A stretch of 64,000 nt of DNA from Afipia sp049747295. Its GTDB lineage: Bacteria; Pseudomonadota; Alphaproteobacteria; Rhizobiales; Xanthobacteraceae. Location: the NCBI RefSeq assembly GCF_049747295.1, contig NZ_JBMHJM010000001.1, forward strand, positions 2,046,001 through 2,110,000, read 5' to 3'. The first letter of the stretch is position 1. Each line of letters opens with the position of its first letter. Positions 53,241 to 62,649 of the stretch are shown here, piece after piece. The notes under the pieces were generated by a model. It did no database searches. It was not told where the DNA came from and saw only the letters and a program-made list of their open reading frames with translations. The position numbers were made by a program, and so were the translations under genes.

Positions 53241-54572
53241 ATGAGCGATATCGCCGCCTCGGATTTCCGTCACCCGCGCCGCTTTGTGCGTCTCGACACC
53301 ATTCTGCGGCTGCGCTGGCTCGCCGTTCTGGGGCAACTCGCGACGATTTTTATCGTCTCACAGGGCCTGGATTTCGATGTCCCGATTGTTCCCTGCGTCA
53401 CCATCATCGGCTTCTCGGCGCTGCTCAATCTCGTGCTGCAGATTACGTTCAACCCGGTACATCGTTTGGAACCGGCCTATGCGGCCGCCCTCCTCGCAAT
53501 CAACATCGCCGAGCTCGCGGCCCTGCTGGTCCTGACAGGTGGCCTGCAGAATCCGTTCTCGTTTCTGTTTCTTGCGCCGGTGCTGATCTCGGCAACGGCC
53601 CTGCCGACGCGGTTCACCATTGCGCTCGGCCTCCTTGCCATTGCCTGCGCGACGGCGCTCGGCTTCTTCCATCTGCCGCTGCCCTGGAACGGCGACGAGC
53701 CTCTGGTGCTGCCGCCGACCTACATGACCGCCGTCTGGCTTTCGATCGTGCTGGCGATCGGCGTCACCAGCCTTTACGCATTCCAGGTGACTGAAGAGGC
53801 CCGCAAACTCTCCGACGCACTGGCAGCGACCGAGTTGGTGCTGACGCGCGAGCAGCATTTGACTCAACTTGACGGTCTCGCCGCCGCCGCCGCCCATGAA
53901 CTCGGGACGCCGCTGTCGACGATCTATTTGATCTCGCGGGAGCTGGAAGGGACCACTCAGGGCGACAAGCTCGACGAGCACACACGCAACGACCTGAAAA
54001 TGCTGCGCGAACAGGCGCGCCGCTGCCGCGATATCCTGGCCAAAATCACACAATTGTCGTCGCGCGATACGTCGTTTGACCGCATGCCGTTGTCATCATT
54101 GATCGAAGAAACGGTGGCCCCTCATCGCGACTTCGGCATTGTGATCAAAGTGCGCATCGCGCTCGCAGATGACCCCGAGCCCGTCGGCGTCCGTAATCCA
54201 GCTATTCTGTACGGCGTCGGAAACATTCTGGAGAATGCCGTCGACTTCGCGCGTGAGAAGGTCGAAGTCAACGCATGGTGGAATACCGATGTCGTGGAAA
54301 TCATCGTTTCCGATGACGGACCTGGTATCCCACCCGACATCCTCAAGCGGATCGGCGAACCCTATCTATCGCGGCGCCGGACCAACGACGAACAGAACGG
54401 CCGCGATGGCTTGGGCCTTGGCGTTTTCATCGCCCGAACACTGCTGGAGCGCACCGGCGCACGCGTCTCGTTCACCAATCGGGTGTTCCCCGCGCACGGC
54501 GCCGTGGTCACGATCGTGTGGCCGCGCGATGGTTTCGAAACCACGGAAATCCCTTCCACCTCGCTGTCGTGA
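53241..54572 (+). CDS. regB: Redox-sensing histidine kinase RegB (ActS/PrrB)
   Basis: A 443-residue membrane sensor kinase. Six transmembrane segments (residues 25-185) contain the ubiquinone-site motif GGLQNPFSFLF at 100-110. The H-box is H219 in AAAAHELGTPLSTIYL, followed by the redox-active cysteine C262 in EQARRCRDIL, as in RegB. ATP-binding motifs are NILENAVDFA, DDGPGIPPDI and GLGLGVF. It controls genes for respiration, photosynthesis or CO2 and nitrogen fixation by phosphorylating RegA. A GGCCGCA hairpin (54578-54595) between the two genes could adjust their ratio. Confidence 0.95.
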   Translation: MSDIAASDFRHPRRFVRLDTILRLRWLAVLGQLATIFIVSQGLDFDVPIVPCVTIIGFSALLNLVLQITFNPVHRLEPAYAAALLAINIAELAALLVLTGGLQNPFSFLFLAPVLISATALPTRFTIALGLLAIACATALGFFHLPLPWNGDEPLVLPPTYMTAVWLSIVLAIGVTSLYAFQVTEEARKLSDALAATELVLTREQHLTQLDGLAAAAAHELGTPLSTIYLISRELEGTTQGDKLDEHTRNDLKMLREQARRCRDILAKITQLSSRDTSFDRMPLSSLIEETVAPHRDFGIVIKVRIALADDPEPVGVRNPAILYGVGNILENAVDFAREKVEVNAWWNTDVVEIIVSDDGPGIPPDILKRIGEPYLSRRRTNDEQNGRDGLGLGVFIARTLLERTGARVSFTNRVFPAHGAVVTIVWPRDGFETTEIPSTSLS

Positions 54573-54662
54573 CTAAGGGCCGCACCCCTGCGGCCTTGGC
54601 GGTACCCAATTGCCACGCCATATCTTTGCGAGCATGATGGTCGTAACAGGAGGTTCCAAAAC

Positions 54663-55217
54663 GTGACCGCAACCGCCGAATTAACTGAGATCGCAGACCG
54701 CTCTCTTCTCATTGTGGAGGACGATAAGGCATTTCTCGACCGGTTGGCGCGCGCGATGGAAACTCGCGGCTTCGCTGTCACGGCATGTGACAATGTGGCT
54801 GAAGGCCTGAGCCACATCGGCAAGGCCGCACCGGCCTTTGCGGTCGTTGATCTTCGGCTCGGCGATGGCAATGGTCTGGATGTGGTTTCGGCGCTCAAAC
54901 GCCAGCGGCCTGATGCGCGCGCCATCGTGCTGACGGGCTACGGCAACATCGCCACCGCCGTGACCGCCGTAAAAATGGGTGCGATCGATTATCTCTCGAA
55001 GCCGGCCGACGCCGATGACGTCGTCGCGGCCCTGCTTGCGAGCACGACAGATAAGAACCAACTCCCGCAAAACCCCATGTCGGCGGACCGTGTGCGTTGG
55101 GAACATATCCAGCGCATTTATGAGATGTGCAATCGCAACGTCTCCGAGACCGCCCGGCGGCTGAACATGCACCGCCGGACCCTGCAGCGCATTCTGGCCA
55201 AGCGAGCCCCCCGCTGA
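54663..55217 (+). CDS. regA: Response regulator RegA (ActR/PrrA)
   Basis: A 184-residue response regulator. The receiver domain has D20 and D21, phosphoacceptor D63 (VVDLRLGDGNGLDVV), T91 and K113. The output is a Fis-type helix-turn-helix at 155-178 (RNVSETARRLNMHRRTLQRIL), almost invariant in alphaproteobacteria. GTG start with a strong AGGAGGT ribosome site eight bases before it. It follows regB in the same direction after 90 bp. Confidence 0.96.
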   Translation: MTATAELTEIADRSLLIVEDDKAFLDRLARAMETRGFAVTACDNVAEGLSHIGKAAPAFAVVDLRLGDGNGLDVVSALKRQRPDARAIVLTGYGNIATAVTAVKMGAIDYLSKPADADDVVAALLASTTDKNQLPQNPMSADRVRWEHIQRIYEMCNRNVSETARRLNMHRRTLQRILAKRAPR

Positions 55218-55659
55218 ACCCAGGCGGTCGTTGGGACGTTCGCTCCATTTTCTCGACGTGTCCTTTAAGCGAACCGGATTCAGCACAGTGGTGGAACTTT
55301 TTTGATTGTGCCTGCGTTGAAAGCGCAGACACAATCAAGGGGGCGCAACTGCGCTGCGGGCCATCATGCGGAAAGCTCGGCATATCGATATCTGCTCCCG
55401 TCTCGAGACCACCAAACAATTCGGCCTTGTGGAAGATTATCGGATCGAGTGGCGGGAAAAATCTTTCTGCCCGCCACGGGTCACGATACGCGGTCGGTCG
55501 TCATGTCCGGAGCAAATGACGAGAAACTACGTGACCAGTCTCATCGGTCACCTCGTTCCAACGCGTGACATCGTGATCACGCGGGATCATTGAGCGATGG
55601 GTGACATCATCGCCGTTGATTTCGGTGCGCATTCGTTTTTTGAGCGAAGGCAGGGCGCC
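55218..55659. other. 442-bp region between regA and the heme oxygenase gene
   Basis: No firm gene. It holds a strong hairpin, TTGATTGTG-C-CTGCG with CGCAG-A-CACAATCAA (55302-55338), not followed by T residues on either strand. An ATG-started frame of 75 codons (55366-55593, + strand) has no recognisable product; the heme oxygenase frame itself is open back to 55597. It may be the heme oxygenase leader and promoter. Confidence 0.4.
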
Positions 55660-56241
55660 ATGACCAACCCAATTATGACCTCCTCAATCCGAGACATCGT
55701 CAGCGAAGCAACGCAAACCTCACATCGACGGCTTGATCTTGCTCTCTCGTGGCTCGATCTCAGCAATCCGCGCAATTATGCCGGCTTTCTGCGCGGCCAG
55801 GCCGAAGCGCTGTTTCCCATCGAGGCGGCTCTCGAACGCGGAAGCATCGAAGCGCACATTCCTGACTGGCAACAACGCGTGCGCACCTCGGCGCTTGAGC
55901 ACGATCTGGCCGTGATGGATGTGGCCTGCGACCTGTTGCCGGTACCTGAGTTCAAAACCACAGCGGAGATGCTCGGCGCCTTGTATGTGCTGGAAGCATC
56001 GCGCATGGGCGCGCGCGTCATGCTGGCGCGGCTTGCACGGGATCCTGATTCGAGTTCTCTGGCTGCCACCGCGTATTTGCGTCACGGCTTTGGGAAGCGG
56101 TTCTGGCCGACCTTTCTCGCCGTGCTTGAGAACCACCCGTCGGCGCGCGCGGACACGGCGGGCGTCATCGAGGGCGCCCAGATTAGCTTCGGGATGTTCG
56201 AAAGCGCCCTGATCCCGATCGCAAACGTCGCCGCCGAATAG
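55660..56241 (+). CDS. Biliverdin-producing heme oxygenase
   Basis: A 193-residue heme oxygenase-like protein. The proximal His is H22 in EATQTSHRRLDLA, and the block LGALYVLEASRMGARVMLARLAR corresponds to the Y-V-L-E-G-S-x-x-G-G motif of the distal helix. Product would be biliverdin, a phytochrome chromophore, plus CO and iron, but no bacteriophytochrome gene is in the window. The start is uncertain: the frame is open 21 codons further up and an ATG lies five codons in. It is convergent with mmcB. The last residues before the stop are NVAAE. Confidence 0.82.
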   Translation: MTNPIMTSSIRDIVSEATQTSHRRLDLALSWLDLSNPRNYAGFLRGQAEALFPIEAALERGSIEAHIPDWQQRVRTSALEHDLAVMDVACDLLPVPEFKTTAEMLGALYVLEASRMGARVMLARLARDPDSSSLAATAYLRHGFGKRFWPTFLAVLENHPSARADTAGVIEGAQISFGMFESALIPIANVAAE

Positions 56242-56242
56242 G

Positions 56243-56734
56243 CTATTCGTCGATATCGCCGTGGCCTTGCGGATCAACGAGCCGGCTCATCCGCCGCGCC
56301 GCCAGCAATCCGAAACTGACGATCATTGACTTGCGGGTTGCCGCCGGCAACCGGTGTTCCGGTGCATCGCAATGCAAGTACGCGCCATAAGCGTCGGCAA
56401 CGATCAGCCCGGTATCCGGCGGGAAAACCTCGCAGGGCAGGTCCTGGGTGAAAGCGAAAAACAGCCGGTCACAATGCATCCGGTAGTCCTGCCATTTCTG
56501 ATCGGCGCGCAGGTCTTCCAGCGACGACTTGATCTCAACGATCCAGATGTCGCCTCGTGCATTCATGGCGGCCAGATCGGCGCGGCGGCCGGATGGCAGG
56601 GACAGCTCGCTGACGCAGGAAAAACCGAGTGATCTCAGAAATCTGGACGTGCCCCGTGCTACCGCAAGCGCCGTCTCCGACTGGCGACGGTCCTGCGGCG
56701 GAATGACATCGATGAAGCTGGTAGGGGAATTCAT
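56243..56734 (-). CDS. mmcB: MmcB family DNA repair protein
   Basis: A 163-residue protein of the MmcB (DUF1052) family known from Caulobacter for protection against mitomycin C. The nuclease-like core has ELSLPSGRRADLAAMNARGDIWIVEIKSSLEDLRADQKWQDY, with the D...E-I-K pattern of PD-(D/E)XK nucleases. CDRLFFAFTQDLP and GLIVADAYGAYLHC follow. It is convergent with the heme oxygenase gene and its start lies 20 bp from composite repeat G. Confidence 0.9.
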   Translation of the reverse strand: MNSPTSFIDVIPPQDRRQSETALAVARGTSRFLRSLGFSCVSELSLPSGRRADLAAMNARGDIWIVEIKSSLEDLRADQKWQDYRMHCDRLFFAFTQDLPCEVFPPDTGLIVADAYGAYLHCDAPEHRLPAATRKSMIVSFGLLAARRMSRLVDPQGHGDIDE

Positions 56735-56754
56735 GGCAGCGGCAATCTAGCAGA

Positions 56755-56921
56755 CGAGTGTCCCGTCTCTGAATAACCGACCAATTTGAAGCACACCCGC
56801 ACGGTTATTCGGAGACGAAAGGACACTAGCAGGATTAAAGTACTAGTGTGGCTTTTGTCTCGCAATTGCCGATAAGCGACTGGCCGCGAGTGCGATCGGC
56901 AATTGCGAGACGCCACACCAG
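56755..56921. repeat. Composite double-hairpin repeat, copy G
   Basis: Unit G1 (56755-56829) has the B1-type inner stem with the AAA bulge on its 3' arm; one end is CGAG and the other CTAG, so the terminal pairs are imperfect. A 13-nt linker (56830-56842) precedes unit G2 (56843-56921), with a TTTT bulge and inner stem GTCTCGCAATTGCCGA. It lies between mmcB and the PAS-GGDEF-EAL gene. Confidence 0.92.
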
Positions 56922-57361
56922 CGCGCTCCTCAGCCCCTAACTTGTACTTGCCCCGCCAAAATTCCGGCCCGGCTGTGTGGCGAAGCGTGGGAACTCTCGG
57001 TTCCGGTGGATAGGCGCGATGCGGCCTCAACAATCAAATTGTCGTTCGACAGCGCCGTCGAGATCACGTTGAAACCGCAGCTCAAAAAATAGTTAACGAA
57101 TTTTCCGCGGGGCCGGCAATCGCTGACCATGCGCTCGCCGGCGCTGATCGCGCCAACTTTCAGGACATTATTTACGTGCCGTTCACGCAGCTTTCGCTGC
57201 ACGCGATGCGGGTACCTAAAATTCGGTTCTTCTTAATCCGGTACCGTCACGCTGTCCGATGCGCCTCGGACCGGCAGACCACCGTGCGGAAGCGCAACTG
57301 TTTTCGAACGGACTGAACTGAAATTCTCTGGGGCGATTTCTCTCAAGGCGCGCGGCATCCA
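56922..57361. other. 440-bp intergenic region upstream of the PAS-GGDEF-EAL gene
   Basis: No clear gene. A minus-strand frame of 90 codons (56930-57202) has a protein-like but unrecognised composition and no supporting ribosome site. The centre holds an A/T-rich patch with GTTAACGAATTTTCC (57083 on) that could be a promoter region. The last part leads into the gene start. Confidence 0.35.
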
Positions 57362-59797
57362 ATGAAACTGTATCAGCTGTTTGGAAATGCACGACTGCTG
57401 CGCCTTGTTGCGCCGTTTATGGCCATTGTGCTGCTGCAGGCGTTCGTTGCCGGCATAAGCCTGAATGTCCTGTCCTCGGTACGCGCCTATGTGGGCGGAG
57501 AGAGCCTCTGGTCCAAAGGACAAAAGGAAGCAATTCATTCGCTCTACCTCTTCAGCGGTACCGCCAAGCCGGAATTCTACGATCAATACGAGCGCGCGAT
57601 TGCCGTCCCCCTTGGGGACCGCAGAGCCCGGCTCGCGCTCGAACAAACGCCACCGGATATCAAGACAGCTCGCGAAGGCCTGTTGAGAGGGGGCATTAAC
57701 GCCGACGATATCGACGGCATGATCTGGCTATTCCGCTACTATCGCGATCTGCCGGCGTTCAAAAAGGCCATCAACCATTGGCGCGCCACCGACCCGATGC
57801 TCACGGAGCTCATTAATCTCGCCAATGCGATTCACACCGAAAACGCCATGGGGCCTGCGGCCCCCGAAATCGCCGACGAGTATCGCGTCGAGCTCAATCG
57901 GCTCAACGCCCGGATCGCGCCGGAAGCGATGGCGTTCTCCGCAAGCCTCGGAGACGGCTCCCGCCAGATCAAGATCGTCCTGACGATCGTCAATCTGTTC
58001 ACGGCCGGCCTGCTTGTGCTCGTACAATATTTCTACGTGCACCACTTCCTCGCGCAGCGTCAGAAGGATGAGGATGCGCTGAAGGCCTCGAAGGAGCGTG
58101 TACAGATCACGCTGGCTTCGATCGGCGATGCCGTCATCAGCACCGATTCACTTGGCTATGTCGAATATATGAACCCGGCGGCAGAGACACTGGTGTCACG
58201 CCGGATGGTCGATTCGAAGGGCCTGCCTCTCACATCGCTGTTCAAGATCGTTGACGAGCAGACCGGTGAAATCAGCGAGTGCCCGATCGAACGAGCCCGC
58301 AACGGTCATGGCGCTATTTCCAAGTCGCATATGCTTCAGCGCAACGACTCCACATCCGTCGCAGTTTCGGTGGTCGGCGCGCCCCTGCATGAGGACGGCG
58401 AATTTGCCGGCGTGGTGCTGGTGCTGCGCGATATGACCAGCGAGCGCGAATATATCGCGCAACTGTCGTGGCAGGCCTCGCATTGCAGTTTGACGAATCT
58501 GGCCAACCGGCGCGAGTTTGAACATCGTCTTCAGCAGACCTTGCTGCAGCTGGAAAGCGCGGATGCACAATCCCGTGCGCTGATGTTCATCGACCTCGAC
58601 CAATTCAAGATCATCAACGACACCTGCGGACATGCGGCCGGTGATAAATTGCTGTGCGAGATCTCGGATCTTTTGCGGCGGCAAACAAGATCGGGGGATC
58701 TGTTGGCGCGGCTGGGTGGCGATGAGTTTGCCGTTCTGCTGAATCACACCGATATCGAGCAGGCAGCTTTGAGCGCAGAGCGGATTCGGCAGGCGATCCA
58801 GGACCTCAACTTTGTCTGGAACGGCCGGGCATTCAATGTCACCGCCAGCATCGGCCTCGTCTACCTGCTGCAGGGCCGCGCAACCATGGACGAGACCGTG
58901 CGAACCGCGGATCTCGCCTGCTACATGGCGAAGGAAAAGGGCCGCAACCGCATCCAGATCCATAATCCAGGCGATACGGAACTGCAGCACCGCTTCGGCG
59001 AGATGGCCTGGGTTCAGCACATTCGCGAGGCTCTTGAAGAGCAGCGTTTCTGTCTCTACGCGCAGAAAATAGCCGCACTGAATGGTAATGACGGCGATGG
59101 CGCGCATCTCGAATTGCTGCTGCGGCTGCGCGACCGCGAAGGCCGGCTGGTGCCGCCCGGAGATTTCATTCCGGCCGCAGAGCGTTATGGACTGATGCCG
59201 CTGATCGACCGCTGGGTCGTTCGTCATGCATTCGAAACTCTGGCAACCCGGCTCCGACGCTCATCATCGAACATCGCGACCTGCGCCATCAACCTGTCAG
59301 GCGCAACATTCAACGATGATGGATTCGTCGATTACGTGTTTGAGCAGCTTCATTTGCACGGCATTCCGCCGACGATGATCTGCTTCGAAATCACCGAGAC
59401 CAGCGCCATCGCCGATCTCGACAACGCCAATCGCTTTATCAACGTGCTGCAGAAGTTGGGCTGCCGTTTCTCGCTCGACGATTTCGGCAGCGGAATGTCG
59501 TCCTTCGGCTATCTCAAGAATCTCTCAGTCGATTATCTCAAGATCGACGGAGGCTTCGTGAAGGATATGCTCGATGATCCGATCGACCACGCCATGGTCG
59601 AGATGATCAGCCGCATCGGCAAGGTGATGGGGAAGCAGACCATCGCCGAATTCGTGGAAAACGACGCAATTCTTCAGGCGCTTCGTGACATCGGCGTGGA
59701 CTATGCACAAGGCTACGGCGTTGGGCGGCCCGAACCCTTCGATGCCTTCACCGGGGTTGAAAGCACGTCCGACGCCATGTCGCGCCGCGTGGCATGA
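57362..59797 (+). CDS. PAS-GGDEF-EAL cyclic-di-GMP signalling protein
   Basis: An 811-residue membrane sensor. Two transmembrane helices (about 17-40 and 203-226) bracket a periplasmic domain of about 160 residues; then a PAS domain (about 240-365), GGDEF domain with intact GGDEF at 452-456 and EAL domain with E-L-L at 584-586, N-L-S-G, EITET, and DDFGSGMSSF at 706 onward. Both synthetic and breakdown activities look possible; E-L-L is an accepted active variant. The periplasmic part is unassigned. The next gene, an MBL hydrolase, lies 104 bp downstream on the same strand. Confidence 0.93.
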   Translation: MKLYQLFGNARLLRLVAPFMAIVLLQAFVAGISLNVLSSVRAYVGGESLWSKGQKEAIHSLYLFSGTAKPEFYDQYERAIAVPLGDRRARLALEQTPPDIKTAREGLLRGGINADDIDGMIWLFRYYRDLPAFKKAINHWRATDPMLTELINLANAIHTENAMGPAAPEIADEYRVELNRLNARIAPEAMAFSASLGDGSRQIKIVLTIVNLFTAGLLVLVQYFYVHHFLAQRQKDEDALKASKERVQITLASIGDAVISTDSLGYVEYMNPAAETLVSRRMVDSKGLPLTSLFKIVDEQTGEISECPIERARNGHGAISKSHMLQRNDSTSVAVSVVGAPLHEDGEFAGVVLVLRDMTSEREYIAQLSWQASHCSLTNLANRREFEHRLQQTLLQLESADAQSRALMFIDLDQFKIINDTCGHAAGDKLLCEISDLLRRQTRSGDLLARLGGDEFAVLLNHTDIEQAALSAERIRQAIQDLNFVWNGRAFNVTASIGLVYLLQGRATMDETVRTADLACYMAKEKGRNRIQIHNPGDTELQHRFGEMAWVQHIREALEEQRFCLYAQKIAALNGNDGDGAHLELLLRLRDREGRLVPPGDFIPAAERYGLMPLIDRWVVRHAFETLATRLRRSSSNIATCAINLSGATFNDDGFVDYVFEQLHLHGIPPTMICFEITETSAIADLDNANRFINVLQKLGCRFSLDDFGSGMSSFGYLKNLSVDYLKIDGGFVKDMLDDPIDHAMVEMISRIGKVMGKQTIAEFVENDAILQALRDIGVDYAQGYGVGRPEPFDAFTGVESTSDAMSRRVA

Positions 59798-59901
59798 CGT
59801 GTCAATGACAAGGAACCTCGGGTAGACATTCGCGCCAAGGTTCAAACAAGATTTGACGGAAAGCGCTTGGCGCAGCCGAAAAAATCGGCAATGTGTCGTG
59901 C

Positions 59902-60573
59902 ATGAATGACACATCCGATAATGCCGACGCCAAAGCCGGCGCGATCATCGTCCCGGTCTCGCCCTTCCAACAGAACTGCACGCTGCTGTGGTGCAACGCC
60001 ACGCGCCGCGCCGTCGTGGTCGATCCCGGCGGAGATGTTCCGCAGATCCAGGCCGCAATCAAGCAAGCGGACGTCACAGTTGAGCAGATCTGGATCACGC
60101 ACGGCCATATCGACCACGTCGGCGGCGCCGCACAATTGCGCGATGAATTGAAGGTGCCGATCGAGGGACCGCATCTCGCCGACAAGTATCTGCTCGATCA
60201 CGTGGTGGAAAGCGGCGCGAACTACGGCATGGTCGGCGTGCGAAATTTCGCGCCCGATCGCTGGCTCAATGAAGGCGATCAGGTCAAGGTGGGCGAGCTC
60301 GCCTTCGACGTGTTCCATTGCCCCGGACATTCTCCAGGCAGCGTCGTATTCTTCAACAACGAGATGCGGTTCGCGCTGGTCGGCGACGTGTTGTTTAACG
60401 GCTCCGTCGGCCGCACTGATCTGCCCGGCGGCGATCATGCCACGCTGATTAACTCCATCACCAACAAGCTTCTGCCATTGGGCGATGATGTCGGCTTCAT
60501 CTGCGGACACGGGCCCGGCTCAAGCATCGGCCACGAACGCAAGACCAATCCCTTCCTGAACGGGATGGCTTAG
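59902..60573 (+). CDS. MBL fold metallo-hydrolase (YcbL/GloB-like)
   Basis: A 223-residue metallo-beta-lactamase fold protein. The metal site WITHGHIDHVGGAAQL matches T-H-x-H-x-D-H; FHCPGHSPGSVVFF and GDVLFNGSVGRTDLPGGDHATLINSI match the YcbL branch of glyoxalase II-like enzymes, and GFICGHGPGSSIGHERKTNPFL closes it. It lacks the C-terminal domain of GloB. An alternative GTG start three codons earlier is possible. It converges on the hybrid kinase gene. Confidence 0.92.
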   Translation: MNDTSDNADAKAGAIIVPVSPFQQNCTLLWCNATRRAVVVDPGGDVPQIQAAIKQADVTVEQIWITHGHIDHVGGAAQLRDELKVPIEGPHLADKYLLDHVVESGANYGMVGVRNFAPDRWLNEGDQVKVGELAFDVFHCPGHSPGSVVFFNNEMRFALVGDVLFNGSVGRTDLPGGDHATLINSITNKLLPLGDDVGFICGHGPGSSIGHERKTNPFLNGMA

Positions 60574-60606
60574 TACCGGCTCTTTTGCAATTGTGCAGCC
60601 GAACTC

Positions 60607-62562
60607 TCAGTTGCGCATGATGGCGCTGACAGCCTGCGACAGCTCCTGCTGCCGGAACGGCTTGGCCAGTTTGGGCAAGCCGATCTCGGACCCCGGCGGC
60701 AACTCGGCATAACCGGTTGCCAGGATAATCGGAAGACCCGGCCGTTCGTCGTTGATCGCCGTCGCGAGCTGTACGCCGGTCATCTGCGGCATAGCGTGAT
60801 CGGTGATCACGAGATCGACGGCTTCTTCCCGCCGCAGAATATCGAGCGCCTGTTTCCCGGATGTGGCCTCGAACACCTTGTGCCCGAGTTCTTCGAGCAT
60901 CATTGCCGTGTTCATCAGCACGAGACCGTCGTCATCGACGGCGAGCACCACCAGCGGACGAACGGCTTCCTCAGCCTCCTTTGCGGCATTGCCAGCGCTG
61001 CTTTCCGCCTGCGTTTCTTTTGCTATCGGAATCCACAACTCAGCCACTGTGCCTTCGCCCTTCTCGCTTTTGAGCACGAAGCGGCCGTTGGTCTGCTCCA
61101 TCATGCCGTGCACCATCGACAGGCCGAGACCGGTGCCGCGGCCAGTCCCCTTGGTGGTGAAAAATGGCTCCATCGCCCGGGACAGCGTGGCTTTATCCAT
61201 GCCTTCGCCGGTGTCTGCCACCGACAGGCAAATATAGCGCCCTGCTTTCAGCCCGCTCGTCGAGCCTGCCATAACCTTTTCCTCGCGCGCACCAATGGTG
61301 ATGGCTCCTCCATTCGGCATCGCATCACGCGCATTCACTGCGAGATTGAGCAGCGCCATCTCAAGCTGATTCGCATCGGCTCGGGCGGTGGCGAGCTTGA
61401 GTGGAAAACGTGTATCGACGGAAACCGATGGCCCGAGCGAGCGCTGCAGGAGATCCATCATGTCACGCACGAGAGCAATCACATCAACCGGGGTAAACTC
61501 GAGGTCTTGACGCCGGGCAAATGCGAGCATGCGCTGAGTTAGCCCTGTGCCACGCTCCGCAGCCTGCTTGGCGTTGCTGATCAGACTCGCAATTTTGGGA
61601 TCATCGGGCAGCCGTTTGCCGACGAGTTCGAGGCTGCCGAGAATCACCATCAGCAGGTTGTTGAAATCGTGGGCGATGCCACCAGTCAGTTGCCCGATCG
61701 CTTCCATTTTCTGCGATTGGAACAACGCCTCGCGTGTCTGCTCAAGCGCTTTCTGAGCCTCGCGGCGCTCGGTGATGTCGCGCGTGATCTTGGCAAAGCC
61801 GATGATCTGACCCGCATCATCGCGGATCGGATCGATAACCACATTGGCCCAGAACTGCGTGCCATCCTTGCGGACACGCCAGCTCTCCCTTTCGTAGCGC
61901 CCTTCGCGCGTTGCGATTTCCAGCGCGCGTTGAGGCTCGCCTTTCAGCCTGTCCTTCTCGGTGTAAAAACGAGAGAAGTGCTCGCCGATGATTTCGTCAG
62001 GGCGGTAACCCTTGATCCGCTGTGCGCCAGGATTCCAGTTGGTGATGCGGCCATGAGGGTCAAGCATATAGATCGCGTAGTCGGTGACACCCTGCACCAG
62101 CAGTCGAAACTGTTCTTCGCTCTGCCGCAACAACGTCTCTGCGGCTTTACGCTCCGTGAGATCCCGCGTGATTTTGGCAAATCCGACCAAGCGCCCTGAC
62201 GTGGTCCGGATTGGATCGATCACCACGTGGGCCCAGAACCGGGTGCCGTCCTTGCGAATGCGCCAGCCTTCGTTCTCGAACTTGCCTTCGCGCACCGCGG
62301 TGTCCAAGGCGCGCGCCGGAAGTCCGGCCTTCCGATCTTCCTCGGAGTAAAAACGTGAAAAATGGCTGCCGACGATTTCAGCCGCCGTATAGCCCTTGAA
62401 CCGCTGGGCGCCAGGGTTCCAGCTCGTCACGATACCGTTCGCGTCAAGCATGTAGATGGCATAGTCGGTGACAGCATCAATCAGGAGGCGATAGCGCTCC
62501 CCATCGGTCAACGTTGTATCGAAACGGTCGACCGTTTCCATCAAACTTCCGCTATCAGCCAT
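60607..62562 (-). CDS. PAS-PAS hybrid sensor histidine kinase with receiver domain
   Basis: A 651-residue soluble kinase. Two PAS domains (about 24-140 and 146-265) are close copies of each other (VTDYAIYMLD, WNPGAQR, FSRFY, KITRDLTERK versus KITRDITERR). The H-box is H298 in GGIAHDFNNLL, the N-box LNLAVNARDAM has N410, and the G-boxes are DTGEGMD and GTGRGTGLGL. A C-terminal receiver has D588 in VITDHAMPQMTG and K634. No membrane segment is seen, so the signal is cytoplasmic. It lies 87 bp downstream of the DUF3095 gene on the same strand. Confidence 0.94.
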   Translation of the reverse strand: MADSGSLMETVDRFDTTLTDGERYRLLIDAVTDYAIYMLDANGIVTSWNPGAQRFKGYTAAEIVGSHFSRFYSEEDRKAGLPARALDTAVREGKFENEGWRIRKDGTRFWAHVVIDPIRTTSGRLVGFAKITRDLTERKAAETLLRQSEEQFRLLVQGVTDYAIYMLDPHGRITNWNPGAQRIKGYRPDEIIGEHFSRFYTEKDRLKGEPQRALEIATREGRYERESWRVRKDGTQFWANVVIDPIRDDAGQIIGFAKITRDITERREAQKALEQTREALFQSQKMEAIGQLTGGIAHDFNNLLMVILGSLELVGKRLPDDPKIASLISNAKQAAERGTGLTQRMLAFARRQDLEFTPVDVIALVRDMMDLLQRSLGPSVSVDTRFPLKLATARADANQLEMALLNLAVNARDAMPNGGAITIGAREEKVMAGSTSGLKAGRYICLSVADTGEGMDKATLSRAMEPFFTTKGTGRGTGLGLSMVHGMMEQTNGRFVLKSEKGEGTVAELWIPIAKETQAESSAGNAAKEAEEAVRPLVVLAVDDDGLVLMNTAMMLEELGHKVFEATSGKQALDILRREEAVDLVITDHAMPQMTGVQLATAINDERPGLPIILATGYAELPPGSEIGLPKLAKPFRQQELSQAVSAIMRN

Positions 62563-62649
62563 TCAGATACCCGCATGTACAACGGGGCGAAACACGCAAC
62601 ATGCGAAAAAGTTCCAGGCATCCTTTCCTTATGCGACTAAAGTCCCGTT

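Noticed and set aside
55302..55338. Hairpin after regA as a Rho-independent terminator
   Set aside because: The stem is good, but the T-run is on its 5' side on the plus strand and no T-run follows on the minus strand.
56930..57202. A 90-codon minus-strand frame as a gene
   Set aside because: No ribosome site, no family resemblance and a position inside a promoter-like region; kept only as a note in the gap entry.
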